Positions 46,726 through 56,023 of a stretch of 64,000 nucleotides of DNA are shown here, piece by piece; the stretch's first letter is position 1, and each line of letters begins with the position of its first letter. Both the position numbers and the translations under genes were made by a program. The DNA is taken from NCBI RefSeq assembly GCF_014191495.1, contig NZ_JACHWR010000004.1, forward strand, positions 186,001 to 250,000, in the 5' to 3' direction. The DNA is from Nocardioides soli. Its GTDB lineage: Bacteria; Actinomycetota; Actinomycetes; Propionibacteriales; Nocardioidaceae. Under the pieces are notes generated by a model, which worked only from the letters and a program-made list of their open reading frames with translations, was not told the origin of the DNA and did no database searches.

Positions 46726-47979
46726 TCACAGCGACGACATCACACCGACCGCCTCCGGTGCGAAGCGCGGGAAGACCGCCGCCGTCGAGGCGCCGAAGCG
46801 GGTGGCGACGATCTCGGCGAGCACGCTGCGGTAGTCGGTGGTCACCAGCAGGTCGGCGTCCGGGCCGGTGCCGAGCCCGGGCCAGGAGCCGTAGTAGCGG
46901 CCGCCCCTGACGCCCGCGCCGGCGACGAACATGACGTTGCCGTACCCGTGGTCGGTGCCGCGGCTGGCGTTCTCGACCACTCGCCTGCCGAACTCGCTGA
47001 TCGTCACGAGGGTGACCTTCGCGGCCTGGTCGCCCAGGTCGCCGAAGAACGCCGCGATCGCGCCCGCCAGCTCGCGGGTGTTGTCGACCAGCCAGCCGCC
47101 GTCGGCGGAGCCCATGCCGGAGTGCATGTCCCAGTCGCCGTGGTCGACGGTGACGACCTCGATGCCGACGTCGCCGCGGATCGCCCGGGCGACCTCGGCC
47201 AGCGCGCGGCCGAGGTCGGTCGCGGGATAGCTCGCGCTGTTGTCGGCGGCCGCCTTCGCGGGACCGAACCCGTCGACCGCGGCGTACGTCGAGCGCATCG
47301 CGCGCGCCAGCGGGGAGCGGTCGTGCTCCCAGAGGGTGCGCAGCGAGGCCCGGCGCCGGCCGCGGTCGTCGTCGCCCTCGCCGGGCAGCGACACGTCGTC
47401 GACCGCGCCGGCCGACATGGTCGGCTCGGGCCCGAACAGCGAGGTCGGGGCGACCCCGCCGCCCAGGCTGAGCCCGTCGAGCGGCGAGCGGCCGGGCGTC
47501 GCGCCGATCAGGCGGTTCAGCCAGCCGCTGCGCACCGACGACCCCGGATCGGCGTCCTCGACCTCCTCCATGGCGGCGAAGTGCGAGCGGTTCGGCGCGG
47601 GCAGGCCGGTCGCGTGCACGGCGGCGAGCCGGCCCTCGGTCCAGAGCGGGAGCAGCGGCGCGAGCTCGGGGTGCAGGCCGAACATGCCGTCGCGGGCCAG
47701 CAGCCGGTCGGCCGGCACCGCGATGCCGGGGCGGGCGGCGTAGTACGCCGGGTCGGCGTGCGGCACCACCAGCGACAGCCCGTCGGCGGCGCCGCGCAGC
47801 GACAGCACGACGAGCACCGACGTGGCCGGGCCGGCAGCGGCGGCGGACGTCGTGACCGCCGCCGAGCCGACCAGGGTGGTGGCACCGGCGAGCGCGACCG
47901 CGCCCGAGAGGAGGCCGCGCCGGGAGACGGCCGCGAACTCGGCGCAGCAGGGGGACTGGTCAGGAGTCGTCATCGTCAT
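46726..47979 (-). CDS. DUF1501 exported protein
   Basis: 417 residues from ATG 47979, which shares one base with the DUF1800 stop. A Tat signal (SRRGLLSGAVALAGATTLVGSAA) is followed by the DUF1501 motifs LSLRGAADGLSLVVPHADP, HATGLPAPNRSHFAAME and VTISEFGRRVVENASRGTDHGYGN. DUF1501 proteins belong to the alkaline-phosphatase/sulfatase-like fold; function is unknown. It is coupled to DUF1800, a common pairing. Confidence 0.83.
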   Translation of the reverse strand: MTMTTPDQSPCCAEFAAVSRRGLLSGAVALAGATTLVGSAAVTTSAAAAGPATSVLVVLSLRGAADGLSLVVPHADPAYYAARPGIAVPADRLLARDGMFGLHPELAPLLPLWTEGRLAAVHATGLPAPNRSHFAAMEEVEDADPGSSVRSGWLNRLIGATPGRSPLDGLSLGGGVAPTSLFGPEPTMSAGAVDDVSLPGEGDDDRGRRRASLRTLWEHDRSPLARAMRSTYAAVDGFGPAKAAADNSASYPATDLGRALAEVARAIRGDVGIEVVTVDHGDWDMHSGMGSADGGWLVDNTRELAGAIAAFFGDLGDQAAKVTLVTISEFGRRVVENASRGTDHGYGNVMFVAGAGVRGGRYYGSWPGLGTGPDADLLVTTDYRSVLAEIVATRFGASTAAVFPRFAPEAVGVMSSL

Positions 47980-49421
47980 CACCGGGTCAGGTGGGCGGGG
48001 GAGTCGAGGAGGGTCGCGAGGAGCCGGTACATCCCCCAACGCACCAGGGGGTGGTCGGCGGTGATCCGCTCGCGGGGCCGGCAGCCGGTGGCCTGGCAGC
48101 ACGCCTGGAGCAGGCGGGGCGTGGCGCGGCGGTGCAGGATCCGGCGCGACAGGTCGTCGACCAGCTCCTCGAACCGCACCGTGTCGCTCGGCAGCCACGC
48201 CCGGGGCCGCCGGTAGCGGACACCGACGCTGGGCCACCAGCCGGCGGCGAGGCTCTGGTGCACCTCCATCGACGCGATCAGCCGGGCCGGCGACGACCAC
48301 GACACGCTGTCGATCGGCTGACCGTCGGGCCGCGGCCACGAGAACGGCGCCACGCCCATGCCCGACACCTGCCAGAGCAGCTGGTTGGCGGCGTGCTTGT
48401 CGCCGGCCGCGCCCGCAGGCGGCCGGCGGACGTCGATGCCCAGCACGCGGTACGTCGCGACCAGGTCCTCGCCGGGGTCGCGGACCTTGGACCCGGCCGA
48501 CCTGCGGAACGCCCGGGAGTCGACCAGGGCGCGCAGCACCGGGCGGATCTCGGTGTCGTGGCGCAGGTAGACCCGGGCCAGCTCGGCGACCAGCTCGGCC
48601 GGCGGCTCGTCGCGGACGAACTTGGTCGCGAGCCGGCGGGCCACCGTGCGGGCCGTGGCCGGGTGGTGGGCCAGGTAGTGCAGGTACCTCCGGGTGACCT
48701 CCCGGCCGTTCGCCGACGCGTTGCGGTGCCGGAAGCCCATCACCCGCACCCGGCCGCGCGCGTGGGCCTCCTCGTCGTACTGCCGCCGGAAGGTCTCCCA
48801 CATGTCGACGGTCCAGCCGGTGAGGATGCGGGCCGAGTCCTTGACGTCGCGCTCGTCGTAGGCGCCGCGGCCGACGGTGTGCAGCTCGAGCAGCTCGCGG
48901 CCGAGGTTCTCGTTGGGGAACCTCTTGGTGGAGCTGACGTTGTCGAGGCTGATCAGCATCGCGGGATGGGTCACGGCGTCCCGCAGCAGCTCGTCGAAGC
49001 GCCCGAGGGCGTGCCGGCGGATCACGGTGCCGAAGTCGGAGCGCCAGGTGAACTGGGCGTCGCCGTTCACCGGCACGTGGAAGTGGTGCTCCCAGAGCTC
49101 GGTCATCACCTCGTGCAGCTGGCGGCGCGACCGCATCCGGCGCAGCAGCACCCAGCGCTGGTAGTCGGCCATCACCTCCCAGCCGCCCTCGATCCCGCGG
49201 TCCTGCCGCTTCCAGAGATCGGTCGGACCACGGTCGAGGCTGGGCCACCAGCCGCGGAGGCGGTCGGCGGCGCCGTCGTGGATCCGCCCGGGCGCGAGCT
49301 GCTGCTCGAACCAGGCACCGGCGCCCCCGGCCCGGCGTACGTCGCGGGCCAGGGCCGGTGTGACGCCGTACGAGAACCGGCCGACGAGGTGGCGTGCCGC
49401 GGGGGACAGCAGCTCGGGCAT
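47979..49421 (-). CDS. DUF1800 protein
   Basis: 480 residues from ATG 49421. Typical DUF1800 features: HLVGRFSYGVTPALARDV, LWEHHFHVPV, NENLGRELLELHTVG, ARILTGWTVDMWE and RRLATKFVRDEPP. The family always accompanies DUF1501; the pair is thought to be secreted or envelope-associated but has no assigned reaction. No signal peptide is evident on this member. Confidence 0.85.
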   Translation of the reverse strand: MPELLSPAARHLVGRFSYGVTPALARDVRRAGGAGAWFEQQLAPGRIHDGAADRLRGWWPSLDRGPTDLWKRQDRGIEGGWEVMADYQRWVLLRRMRSRRQLHEVMTELWEHHFHVPVNGDAQFTWRSDFGTVIRRHALGRFDELLRDAVTHPAMLISLDNVSSTKRFPNENLGRELLELHTVGRGAYDERDVKDSARILTGWTVDMWETFRRQYDEEAHARGRVRVMGFRHRNASANGREVTRRYLHYLAHHPATARTVARRLATKFVRDEPPAELVAELARVYLRHDTEIRPVLRALVDSRAFRRSAGSKVRDPGEDLVATYRVLGIDVRRPPAGAAGDKHAANQLLWQVSGMGVAPFSWPRPDGQPIDSVSWSSPARLIASMEVHQSLAAGWWPSVGVRYRRPRAWLPSDTVRFEELVDDLSRRILHRRATPRLLQACCQATGCRPRERITADHPLVRWGMYRLLATLLDSPAHLTR

Positions 49422-49478
49422 GGGGCGGACTCCGGTCTGGCAGGGGGACACGAGACCTGATCCCGAGAGGGCCGCGGA

Positions 49479-49496
49479 CCGTGGTCCAGACCACGG
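49479..49496. promoter_or_regulatory. 18-bp palindrome between divergent genes
   Basis: CCGTGGTCCAGACCACGG, perfect apart from the two central bases, lies in the 249-bp gap between the DUF1800 gene and the CNNM gene. A role as an operator is possible; nothing else identifiable is in the gap except the AGGGAG before 49671. Confidence 0.45.
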
Positions 49497-49670
49497 TAGG
49501 GGGTCGGGGCCGCGATGCGCCGCATCTGTGCCGAGTGTTCTCGGCGACCGGTGCGCCGGTAACATTCGTCGGGACCTGTTCGCCTCCCGTGAGGAACTCT
49601 CGAACCCAGCCATGGACGGCTCTCAAAGTCCCCGGCTCTCCCCGGCCCCTGACCAGGGAGAGCCCCTCCG

Positions 49671-51035
49671 ATGACCACGTGGATCCTGATCGCCACGGCC
49701 CTGCTGATGATTGCGGCGTGCGGCGTCTTCGTCGCGGCCGAGTTCTCCTTCGTCACCGTCGACCGCGGCCAGGTCGACCGCGCCGCCGCGGCCGGTGACG
49801 GCGGGGCGCGTCGCCTGCAGGGCGCGTTGCGCTCGCTGTCGACCCAGCTCTCCGGTGCCCAGGTGGGCATCACGATCACCAATCTGGCCATCGGCTACCT
49901 GGCCGAGCCGGCGATCGCCGACCTGATCGACCAGCCGCTCGCGGACCTCGGCGTCCCCGAGGGCGCGGTGCGGCCGGTGGCCATCGCGATCGCGCTCTCG
50001 CTCAGCACCGTGCTCACGATGATCTTCGGCGAGCTGGTGCCCAAGAACCTGGCGATCGCGAAGCCGATGGCGGTCGCGCTCGCGACCGAGCGCTTCCAGA
50101 GCGCCTTCACCGCCGTGGCCCGCGGGCCGATCCGGGTGCTCAACGGCTCCGCGAACGCGATCGTGCGCCGACTCGGGATCGAGCCGCAGGAGGAGCTCCG
50201 CTCCGCCCGCAGCTCCTCCGAGCTCGCCTCGCTGATCCAGCGCTCGGCCACCCTCGGCACGCTCGACGTCGAGACCGCCGAGCTGATGGAGCGGTCGGTG
50301 GAGTTCGGGGCGCGGACCGCCGGCGAGATCATGACGCCCCGGGTGCGGACGACGACCCTGGGCGTCAACGACCGGGCCACCACGCTGATCGAGCGCGCCC
50401 GCGAGTCCGGCCACTCGCGCTTCCCGGTGCTCGACACCGACGAGACCGTGGTCGGCACCGTGCACGTCAAGAACGCCGTCGGGCTGCCCGTCGGCGAGCG
50501 CGCCACCACCAAGGTCAAGCACCTGATGGCCAAGCCGATCCTGGTGCCGGACTCGCTGCGGCTCGACCCGCTGCTGGCGCTGCTGCGCAAGGACGGCTTC
50601 CAGCTCGCGGTCGTGCTGGACGAGTACGGCGGGTTCGCCGGCACCGTCACGCTCGAGGACGTCGTCGAGGAGATCGTCGGCGACATCTCCGACGAGCACG
50701 ACCGGCTCAACGCCAGCGCGCGCCGGCTCCGCGACGGCGGCTGGTCGCTGTCGGGCCTGCTGCGGCCCGACGAGGTGGAGGGAGCGACGGGCATCGAGCT
50801 GCCCGACCACGAGGACTACGACACGATCGCCGGCCTGGTGCTCCGCTCGCTGGGCCGGGTGCCGAAGATCGGCGACGTCGCCGAGATCGTCGTACCCGAC
50901 CGCAGCGCGGCCGACGACGCCGACCAGTACGAGCCCCGGGAGCGGCTCGCCGTGCTCACCGTCGAGCGGATGGACGGGCTGCGCATCGACCGGCTCTCGC
51001 TGAAGCTGGTCGGCGGCGAGGGGAGCGACTCGTGA
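49671..51035 (+). CDS. CNNM/CorC-type membrane protein with CBS domains (first)
   Basis: 454 residues from ATG 49671, preceded by AGGGAGAG. Order: N-terminal DUF21 transmembrane domain (about residues 1-190, with FGELVPKNLAIAKP), two CBS motifs (about 210-345, MTPRVRTTTLGV and PILVPDSLRLDPLLALL, VLDEYGGFAGTVTLEDVVEEIVGDI) and a C-terminal CorC/HlyC domain. Such proteins move or regulate Mg2+/Co2+. Coupled to the next CNNM gene by GTGA. Confidence 0.88.
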   Translation: MTTWILIATALLMIAACGVFVAAEFSFVTVDRGQVDRAAAAGDGGARRLQGALRSLSTQLSGAQVGITITNLAIGYLAEPAIADLIDQPLADLGVPEGAVRPVAIAIALSLSTVLTMIFGELVPKNLAIAKPMAVALATERFQSAFTAVARGPIRVLNGSANAIVRRLGIEPQEELRSARSSSELASLIQRSATLGTLDVETAELMERSVEFGARTAGEIMTPRVRTTTLGVNDRATTLIERARESGHSRFPVLDTDETVVGTVHVKNAVGLPVGERATTKVKHLMAKPILVPDSLRLDPLLALLRKDGFQLAVVLDEYGGFAGTVTLEDVVEEIVGDISDEHDRLNASARRLRDGGWSLSGLLRPDEVEGATGIELPDHEDYDTIAGLVLRSLGRVPKIGDVAEIVVPDRSAADDADQYEPRERLAVLTVERMDGLRIDRLSLKLVGGEGSDS

Positions 51036-52081
51036 ACGACGTGACCGCGGTCCTGCTGGCCGTCGTGCTGCTCGTGCTCAACGCGTTCTTCGTGGGTGCC
51101 GAGTTCGCGCTGGTCTCCGCTCGACGCAGCCAGATCGAGCCGCGCGCCCAGGACGGCTCCCGCCTGGCGCGGACGACGCTGCGGGCGATGGAGCACGTGT
51201 CGCTGATGATGGCCGGCGCCCAGCTCGGCATCACCATCTGCTCCCTCGGCCTCGGTGCCGTCGGCGAGCCCGCGGTCGCGCACCTGATCGCGCCGCTGCT
51301 GGAGGCGCTGCATGTGCCGCACGGGCTGCTGCACCCGATCGCGTTCGTCATCGCGCTCGGCATCGTCGTGTTCCTGCACGTCGTGCTCGGCGAGATGGTG
51401 CCCAAGAACATCGCGCTCGCCGGCCCGGACCGGGCGGCCCTGGTGCTCGGCCCGCCGATGTACGCGATCGTCACCGTGCTGCGCCCGTTGATCGTCGGGC
51501 TGAACGCGATCGCCAACGGCATGCTGCGGCTGATCCGGATCGAGCCCAAGGACGAGGTGAACTCGACGTACACCCGCGAGGAGGTGGCGGCGCTGGTGGA
51601 GGAGTCGCACGGCGAGGGCATGATCGAGAGCGACGAGTACGACCGGCTGGCCGGGGCGCTCGGCTTCACCGAGAAGACCGTGTCCGCCGTGCTGATGCCG
51701 TCGGAGTCCCTCACGACCGTGCGCCGTGGCTCGTCGGTCGCGGAGGTCGAGTCGGTGTGCGCCGCCACCGGCTACAGCCGGTTCCCGGTCACCGGGGCCG
51801 ACGGCGACCTGGTCGGGTACCTGCACATCAAGGACGTCATCGAGACCGACCCGAACGGGCGCGACCGGGTCGTCCAGGACAAGTGGATCCGGCCCTTCGC
51901 TCCGGTCGCCCCGACCGACGCGCTGCACGACGCGCTGGAGAAGCTGCAGCGCCGCGGCGCCCACATGGCGCGCGTCGTCGGCCCCGACGGCACGACGCTC
52001 GGGCTCGCGACGCTCGAGGACGTGATCGAGGAGCTGGTCGGGGAGATCCGCGACGCCGCGCATCAGGACGAGCCGGTCTGA
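51032..52081 (+). CDS. CNNM/CorC-type membrane protein with CBS domains (second)
   Basis: 349 residues from GTG 51032. Same DUF21 plus CBS layout (FFVGAEFALVSARRSQIEPRA; VLGEMVPKNIALAGPDRAAL; LATLEDVIEELVGEIRDA) but without the C-terminal CorC domain, so it is shorter than its neighbour. The two probably act as a heteromeric transporter or regulator pair, as is common in actinobacteria. Confidence 0.87.
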   Translation: MNDVTAVLLAVVLLVLNAFFVGAEFALVSARRSQIEPRAQDGSRLARTTLRAMEHVSLMMAGAQLGITICSLGLGAVGEPAVAHLIAPLLEALHVPHGLLHPIAFVIALGIVVFLHVVLGEMVPKNIALAGPDRAALVLGPPMYAIVTVLRPLIVGLNAIANGMLRLIRIEPKDEVNSTYTREEVAALVEESHGEGMIESDEYDRLAGALGFTEKTVSAVLMPSESLTTVRRGSSVAEVESVCAATGYSRFPVTGADGDLVGYLHIKDVIETDPNGRDRVVQDKWIRPFAPVAPTDALHDALEKLQRRGAHMARVVGPDGTTLGLATLEDVIEELVGEIRDAAHQDEPV

Positions 52082-52283
52082 CCCGGGAGTCGGGCGGGCC
52101 GCCGTTCGGCGGTTGGTGCCGTGCGTCAGAAGTTCTGGTGCGCTTCGCGCACTCATGGCACGCGCTCTGCGGCGTTGCCGTCGCCTGCGAGACGAGCGGG
52201 TATGGCGGCGCTCCGGCGCCTGGCAGCGCACCCACCCTGAGCACGCCAACCGTTTAACAACTTCCAACGCACGCCACTAGGGT

Positions 52284-52299
52284 GTGCCTCGTTAGGCAC
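52284..52299. other. Small hairpin in the leader of the CDP-alcohol transferase gene
   Basis: GTGCCT (52284-52289) and AGGCAC (52294-52299) with loop CGTT, 27 bp before the GTG at 52326. The 244-bp gap (52082-52325) contains no gene; the hairpin may lie in the leader mRNA. Confidence 0.4.
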
Positions 52300-52325
52300 C
52301 CCGGAGAAGCGCAGGCGGGAGCACG

Positions 52326-52925
52326 GTGGGAGACGACGCGACGCGACACCGCGTCTGGACGCTGCCCAACCTGCTCAGTGCGCTGCGGCTGGCGGGCGTC
52401 CCGCTGTTCCTCTGGCTGGTCCTGGGACCCGAGGCCGACCTGCTCGCACTCGGCGTGCTGGCGCTCTCGGGCATCACCGACTTCCTCGACGGCTACCTCG
52501 CGCGCCGGCTCGGCCAGACCTCCGTGCTCGGCCAGGTGCTGGACCCGGTGGCCGACCGGCTCTACATCCTCGCGGTCGTGGTCGGCCTCGCGCTGCGCGA
52601 CATCGTGCCCTGGTGGGTGGCGCTCTCGCTGCCGCTGCGCGACCTGCTGCTGTGGGGCCTGGTGCCGCTGCTGCGCACCCGCGGCTACAGCGCGCTGCCG
52701 GTGCACTTCCTCGGCAAGGCGGCGACGTTCAACCTGCTCTACGCCTTCCCGCTGCTGCTGCTCGGCGACGGCGACGGCACGGTCGCGACGCTGGCCCAGG
52801 TCTTCGGCTGGGCGTTCGCGATCTGGGGGATCGGGCTCTACTGGTGGGCCGGGCTGCTCTACGCCTGGCAGGTGCGCACCCTGCTGCGCACCACCGAGCG
52901 ACGCCGAGCGGTGAGCGATGCCTGA
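52326..52925 (+). CDS. CDP-alcohol phosphatidyltransferase (Rv1822/pgsA2-like)
   Basis: 199 residues from GTG 52326 with GGCGGGAG upstream. The family motif reads DFLDGYLARRLGQ followed by SVLGQVLDPVAD, giving the Asp residues that bind metal and CDP-DAG. Several transmembrane helices fill the rest. It makes a phosphatidyl-alcohol lipid; in this conserved actinobacterial block the ortholog is Rv1822. Overlaps DUF881 by 8 bp. Confidence 0.88.
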   Translation: MGDDATRHRVWTLPNLLSALRLAGVPLFLWLVLGPEADLLALGVLALSGITDFLDGYLARRLGQTSVLGQVLDPVADRLYILAVVVGLALRDIVPWWVALSLPLRDLLLWGLVPLLRTRGYSALPVHFLGKAATFNLLYAFPLLLLGDGDGTVATLAQVFGWAFAIWGIGLYWWAGLLYAWQVRTLLRTTERRRAVSDA

Positions 52926-53781
52926 CGCCCCGACATCCGACCGCGCCCGGACCCCGCTGCTGACCCTGATCACCCAGGAGTCGATGGACGAGGACTACCA
53001 GCACGTCGCCGACCGGCGGGCCGCGTCCCGGCAGCCGGCGCCCACCGGGCGCCGTTCGCACTGGACCGCGGCGGTGGTCGTGGCGGCGTTCGGTGTGCTG
53101 GTGACCATCGCGGCGGTGCAGACCTCGGCGTCCTCCGGCATCAACGACGCCAACCGCGACTCGCTGCTGCGGCGGATGGAGGACCAGCGCGCGGAGGCCG
53201 CCGACCTGCAGACCAGGATCGTGCGACTGCGCGAGCTGATCGTCGGGCTGCAGACGAAGTACGAGTCGGCCGCCGAGAACGCGCAGAGCGCCGAGAACCG
53301 CACCGAGCGGCTCGCCGCGACGACCGGCTTCGGCGCCGTCAGCGGTCCGGGCGTCGTGATCACCGTCGACGACGCTCCCGACGGGGAGACGGTCCGCGGC
53401 GAGGACCTGGCGCTGCTGGTCAACGGGCTGTGGGAGGCGGGCGCGGAGGCGGTCGCCATCAACGGCAAGCGGCTGACCGCGCGGTCGGCGCTGCACAACT
53501 CCGGGGCGGCGATCAACCTCAACGGACCACCGCCGATGTCGCCGCCGTACGTCGTCTCGGCGATCGGCGACAACAAGACGCTGCCGGCGGACCTGCTCGA
53601 CACCTCGAGCGGCCTGGCCTTCACCAACGTGGCCGATGTCCTCGGGTTCTCGGTCAAGCGACAGAATGTGGACGACGTCACGCTGCCCGCCGCCACCCAG
53701 CGGCAGCTCCGTCTGCGTTACGCGGTGAAGGGCACCGCGGAGCAGAACCGCATCAAGCACGGGAAGGAGACCGCGCCGTGA
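52918..53781 (+). CDS. DUF881 protein (first)
   Basis: 287 residues from ATG 52918. A cytoplasmic N-terminus, one transmembrane helix (about 47-66), a coiled-coil (RRMEDQRAEAADLQTRIVRLREL) and the extracytoplasmic DUF881 domain (GPGVVITVDDAPDG, INGKRLTARSALHNSG). Rv1823-like. DUF881 pairs flank a small basic protein in most actinobacteria; function unknown, possibly envelope-related. Confidence 0.87.
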   Translation: MPDAPTSDRARTPLLTLITQESMDEDYQHVADRRAASRQPAPTGRRSHWTAAVVVAAFGVLVTIAAVQTSASSGINDANRDSLLRRMEDQRAEAADLQTRIVRLRELIVGLQTKYESAAENAQSAENRTERLAATTGFGAVSGPGVVITVDDAPDGETVRGEDLALLVNGLWEAGAEAVAINGKRLTARSALHNSGAAINLNGPPPMSPPYVVSAIGDNKTLPADLLDTSSGLAFTNVADVLGFSVKRQNVDDVTLPAATQRQLRLRYAVKGTAEQNRIKHGKETAP

Positions 53782-54110
53782 TCGCCGCTCTCGGGCTCCT
53801 CGCCGGCATCCTGCTCGGCATCGTCTTCCAGCCGGACGTGCCGAACTGGCTGGAGCCCTATCTGCCGATCGCCGTGGTCGCCGCGCTCGACGCGGTCTTC
53901 GGCGCGCTGCGCGCCTACCTCGACGGCATCTTCGACGACAAGGTGTTCGTGGTCTCGTTCGTCAGCAACGTCGTGATCGCCGCGGGCATCGTCTTCCTCG
54001 GCGACAAGCTGGGCGTCGGGGGACAGCTGTCCACCGGCGTCATCGTCGTCCTCGGCATCCGGATCTTCTCCAACGTCGCCGCCATCCGGCGGCACCTCTT
54101 CCACGCCTGA
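53778..54110 (+). CDS. Small basic family protein (DUF1290, Rv1824-like)
   Basis: 110 residues from GTG 53778 overlapping the DUF881 stop. Hydrophobic, about three helices, with LGIVFQPDVPNWLEPYLPIAVVAALDAVFGALRAYLDGIFDDKVF, the standard DUF1290 signature (given here by start FQPDVPNWLEPYLPIAVV). Function unknown; the gene is always between the two DUF881 genes. Confidence 0.87.
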   Translation: MIAALGLLAGILLGIVFQPDVPNWLEPYLPIAVVAALDAVFGALRAYLDGIFDDKVFVVSFVSNVVIAAGIVFLGDKLGVGGQLSTGVIVVLGIRIFSNVAAIRRHLFHA

Positions 54111-54114
54111 TCCG

Positions 54115-54891
54115 ATGGCCGACGACCACCCCACCCCGCAGCCGGACGGCGAGTCCGCCGAGCCGGAGCAGCGCTCCGGGCGCGACCGGCTGCGCCACGC
54201 GCTGCTGCGCCCGTCGCGGGGGCAGGTGGTCGTGGCCGTGCTGCTCGCGCTGCTGGGGTACGCCGCGGTGACCCAGGTGCGGTTCACCACCGTCGACGAC
54301 ACCTACGCCAGCCTGCGCGAGCAGGACCTCATCGACGTGCTCAACGGCCTGGCCGCCCAGACCCAGCGCGCGGAGGCCGAGATCGCGCGGCTCGAGCGCA
54401 CCCGCGACGACCTGCAGTCCGACACCGGCCAGCGCGAGGCCGCGCTCGCGCAGGCGGAGGAGCAGGCCAACACGCTCGCGATCATGGCCGGCCTGGTGCC
54501 CGTGACCGGCCCGGGCATCCGGATCACGATCACCGAGAACGAGGGCACCGTCGACGTCGACACGATGGTCGACCTGGTGCAGGAGCTGCGCACGGCCGGC
54601 GCGGAGGCGATCCAGATCAACGAGGAGGTGCGCCTGGTGGCGCAGAGCTCCTTCGACGACGCCGTCGGCGGCATCGAGGTCGACGGCACGACGATCAGCT
54701 CGCCGTACGTCGTCGACGTGATCGGCGACCCGCGCACCCTCCACGGCGCGGTCGACTTCCCCAAGGGCCCGCGCGACCAGTTCGAGGACGAGGGGGCGAC
54801 CGTCGAGGTCGAGGAGCTGGCCTCGCTGGACATCGAGACCGTCGTCGAGCCGCGCCGGCCTGAGTACGCCGAACCCGACTCGTCGCAGTAA
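54115..54891 (+). CDS. DUF881 protein (second)
   Basis: 258 residues from ATG 54115. Same architecture as the first DUF881: helix (about 38-56), coiled-coil (ERTRDDLQSDTGQREAALAQAEEQAN) and DUF881 domain (GPGIRITITENEGTVDV, INEEVRLVAQSSFDD). Rv1825-like. Downstream gcvH starts after a 77-bp gap. Confidence 0.87.
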   Translation: MADDHPTPQPDGESAEPEQRSGRDRLRHALLRPSRGQVVVAVLLALLGYAAVTQVRFTTVDDTYASLREQDLIDVLNGLAAQTQRAEAEIARLERTRDDLQSDTGQREAALAQAEEQANTLAIMAGLVPVTGPGIRITITENEGTVDVDTMVDLVQELRTAGAEAIQINEEVRLVAQSSFDDAVGGIEVDGTTISSPYVVDVIGDPRTLHGAVDFPKGPRDQFEDEGATVEVEELASLDIETVVEPRRPEYAEPDSSQ

Positions 54892-54968
54892 CCTCAGCGA
54901 GCGCACCCGCGCCCTCCCGATCACCCGACCCGCCGCACGACTCAGGCGCACGACTCAGAGGAGACGAC

Positions 54969-55355
54969 GTGTACCCCGACGACCTGTTGTACACCAGCGA
55001 GCACGAGTGGGTCCGCGAGCCCGGCGAGCACGAGGGTGCGGTGCGGATCGGCATCACCCACTACGCCCAGGACGCGCTCGGCGACATCGTCTACGTCTCG
55101 CTCCCGGAGCTGGGCGACGCGGTCGAGGCGGGCTCGACGTGCGGCGAGCTCGAGTCGACCAAGTCGGTCAGCGACATCTACGCGCCGGTCTCCGGTGAGG
55201 TCGTCGCTCGCAACGAGGCCCTCGACGCGACCCCCGAGCTGGTCAACAGCGACCCGTACGCCGGCGGGTGGCTCTTCGAGGTGGTGCCGTCCGACCGCGG
55301 CCAGCTCACCGACCTGATGGACGCCGCGACGTACCAGGGGACGCTCGAGGGCTGA
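54969..55355 (+). CDS. gcvH: Glycine cleavage system H protein
   Basis: 128 residues from GTG 54969, with AGGAG upstream. Lipoyl domain with Lys65 in LESTKSVSDIYAP, the lipoylation site. H protein shuttles the aminomethyl group between GcvP, GcvT and Lpd. GcvP is encoded at 58525 in this window, while gcvT is not; the H gene itself is in the conserved DUF881-garA block rather than next to gcvP. Confidence 0.93.
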   Translation: MYPDDLLYTSEHEWVREPGEHEGAVRIGITHYAQDALGDIVYVSLPELGDAVEAGSTCGELESTKSVSDIYAPVSGEVVARNEALDATPELVNSDPYAGGWLFEVVPSDRGQLTDLMDAATYQGTLEG

Positions 55356-55447
55356 CCCCGCCGGCCCGGCCGCCGACCGTCCCCAGGAACGACGGGGAGT
55401 TCGCTTGATCGCCCCCGGCGGACTGATAGGTTCGGGGCAACCGTCAA

Positions 55448-55467
55448 CCTCAACCGACCCTTGAGGG
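55448..55467 (+). promoter_or_regulatory. CTCAACC/TTGAGGG motif upstream of garA
   Basis: CCTCAACC (55448-55455) and CCCTTGAGGG (55458-55467), 27 bp before the FHA gene. It resembles the 23-bp palindrome at 57466-57488 upstream of the second MerR gene (ACCCTCAACCT and its inverse). It is a candidate binding site for one of the local MerR regulators. Confidence 0.45.
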
Positions 55468-55494
55468 TTTGCCGCGAGATCGAAGGACTGACCG

Positions 55495-56016
55495 ATGCCG
55501 TTCTGCACAGTCTGTGGCACGCAGAACCCTGACGACGCGCGCTTCTGCGCCCAGTGCGGCAACCGGCTGGTCTCGCCGCCCGCTCCGACCCATCCGGGGG
55601 AGGGCGCGGGGGAGACCACGGCGACCATCCAGATCGGGTCGGCCGACAAGGTCGAGACCTCCGACCGGCAGCTCAACCCGGTCGACGCCGCCGCGGTCGA
55701 CGCGCTCCCGGCGGGCCACGCCCTGCTGGTCGTGCAGCGGGGGCCGGGCGCCGGCAGCCGATTCCTGCTCGACCAGGACGTGATCAGCGCCGGGCGGCAC
55801 CCCGACAGCGAGATCTTCCTCGACGACGTGACCGTCTCGCGCCGGCACGCGGAGTTCCACCGGCAGGGCGACTCGTTCACGGTGAGTGACGTCGGCAGCC
55901 TCAACGGCACCTACGTCAACCGCGACCGGATCGACCGGGTGCAGCTCACCGACGGCGACGAGGTGCAGATCGGCAAGTTCCGGCTCGTCTTCTTCGCAGG
56001 CCACCCGGGCGCGTGA
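55495..56016 (+). CDS. garA: GarA-like FHA protein with a zinc-ribbon N-terminus
   Basis: 173 residues from ATG 55495. The N-terminus has a C-x2-C/C-x2-C ribbon (CTVCG, CAQCG), then the phosphoacceptor-like ETTATIQ (Thr41/Thr42, compare ETTSVF of GarA) and a C-terminal FHA domain (SAGRHPDSEIFLDD, VSRRHAEF, DVGSLNGTYVN). GarA/OdhI switches off 2-oxoglutarate dehydrogenase until phosphorylated by PknB/PknG. The zinc ribbon is an addition to the mycobacterial form. Position after gcvH is as for Rv1827. Confidence 0.85.
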   Translation: MPFCTVCGTQNPDDARFCAQCGNRLVSPPAPTHPGEGAGETTATIQIGSADKVETSDRQLNPVDAAAVDALPAGHALLVVQRGPGAGSRFLLDQDVISAGRHPDSEIFLDDVTVSRRHAEFHRQGDSFTVSDVGSLNGTYVNRDRIDRVQLTDGDEVQIGKFRLVFFAGHPGA

Positions 56017-56023
56017 ACACCCG

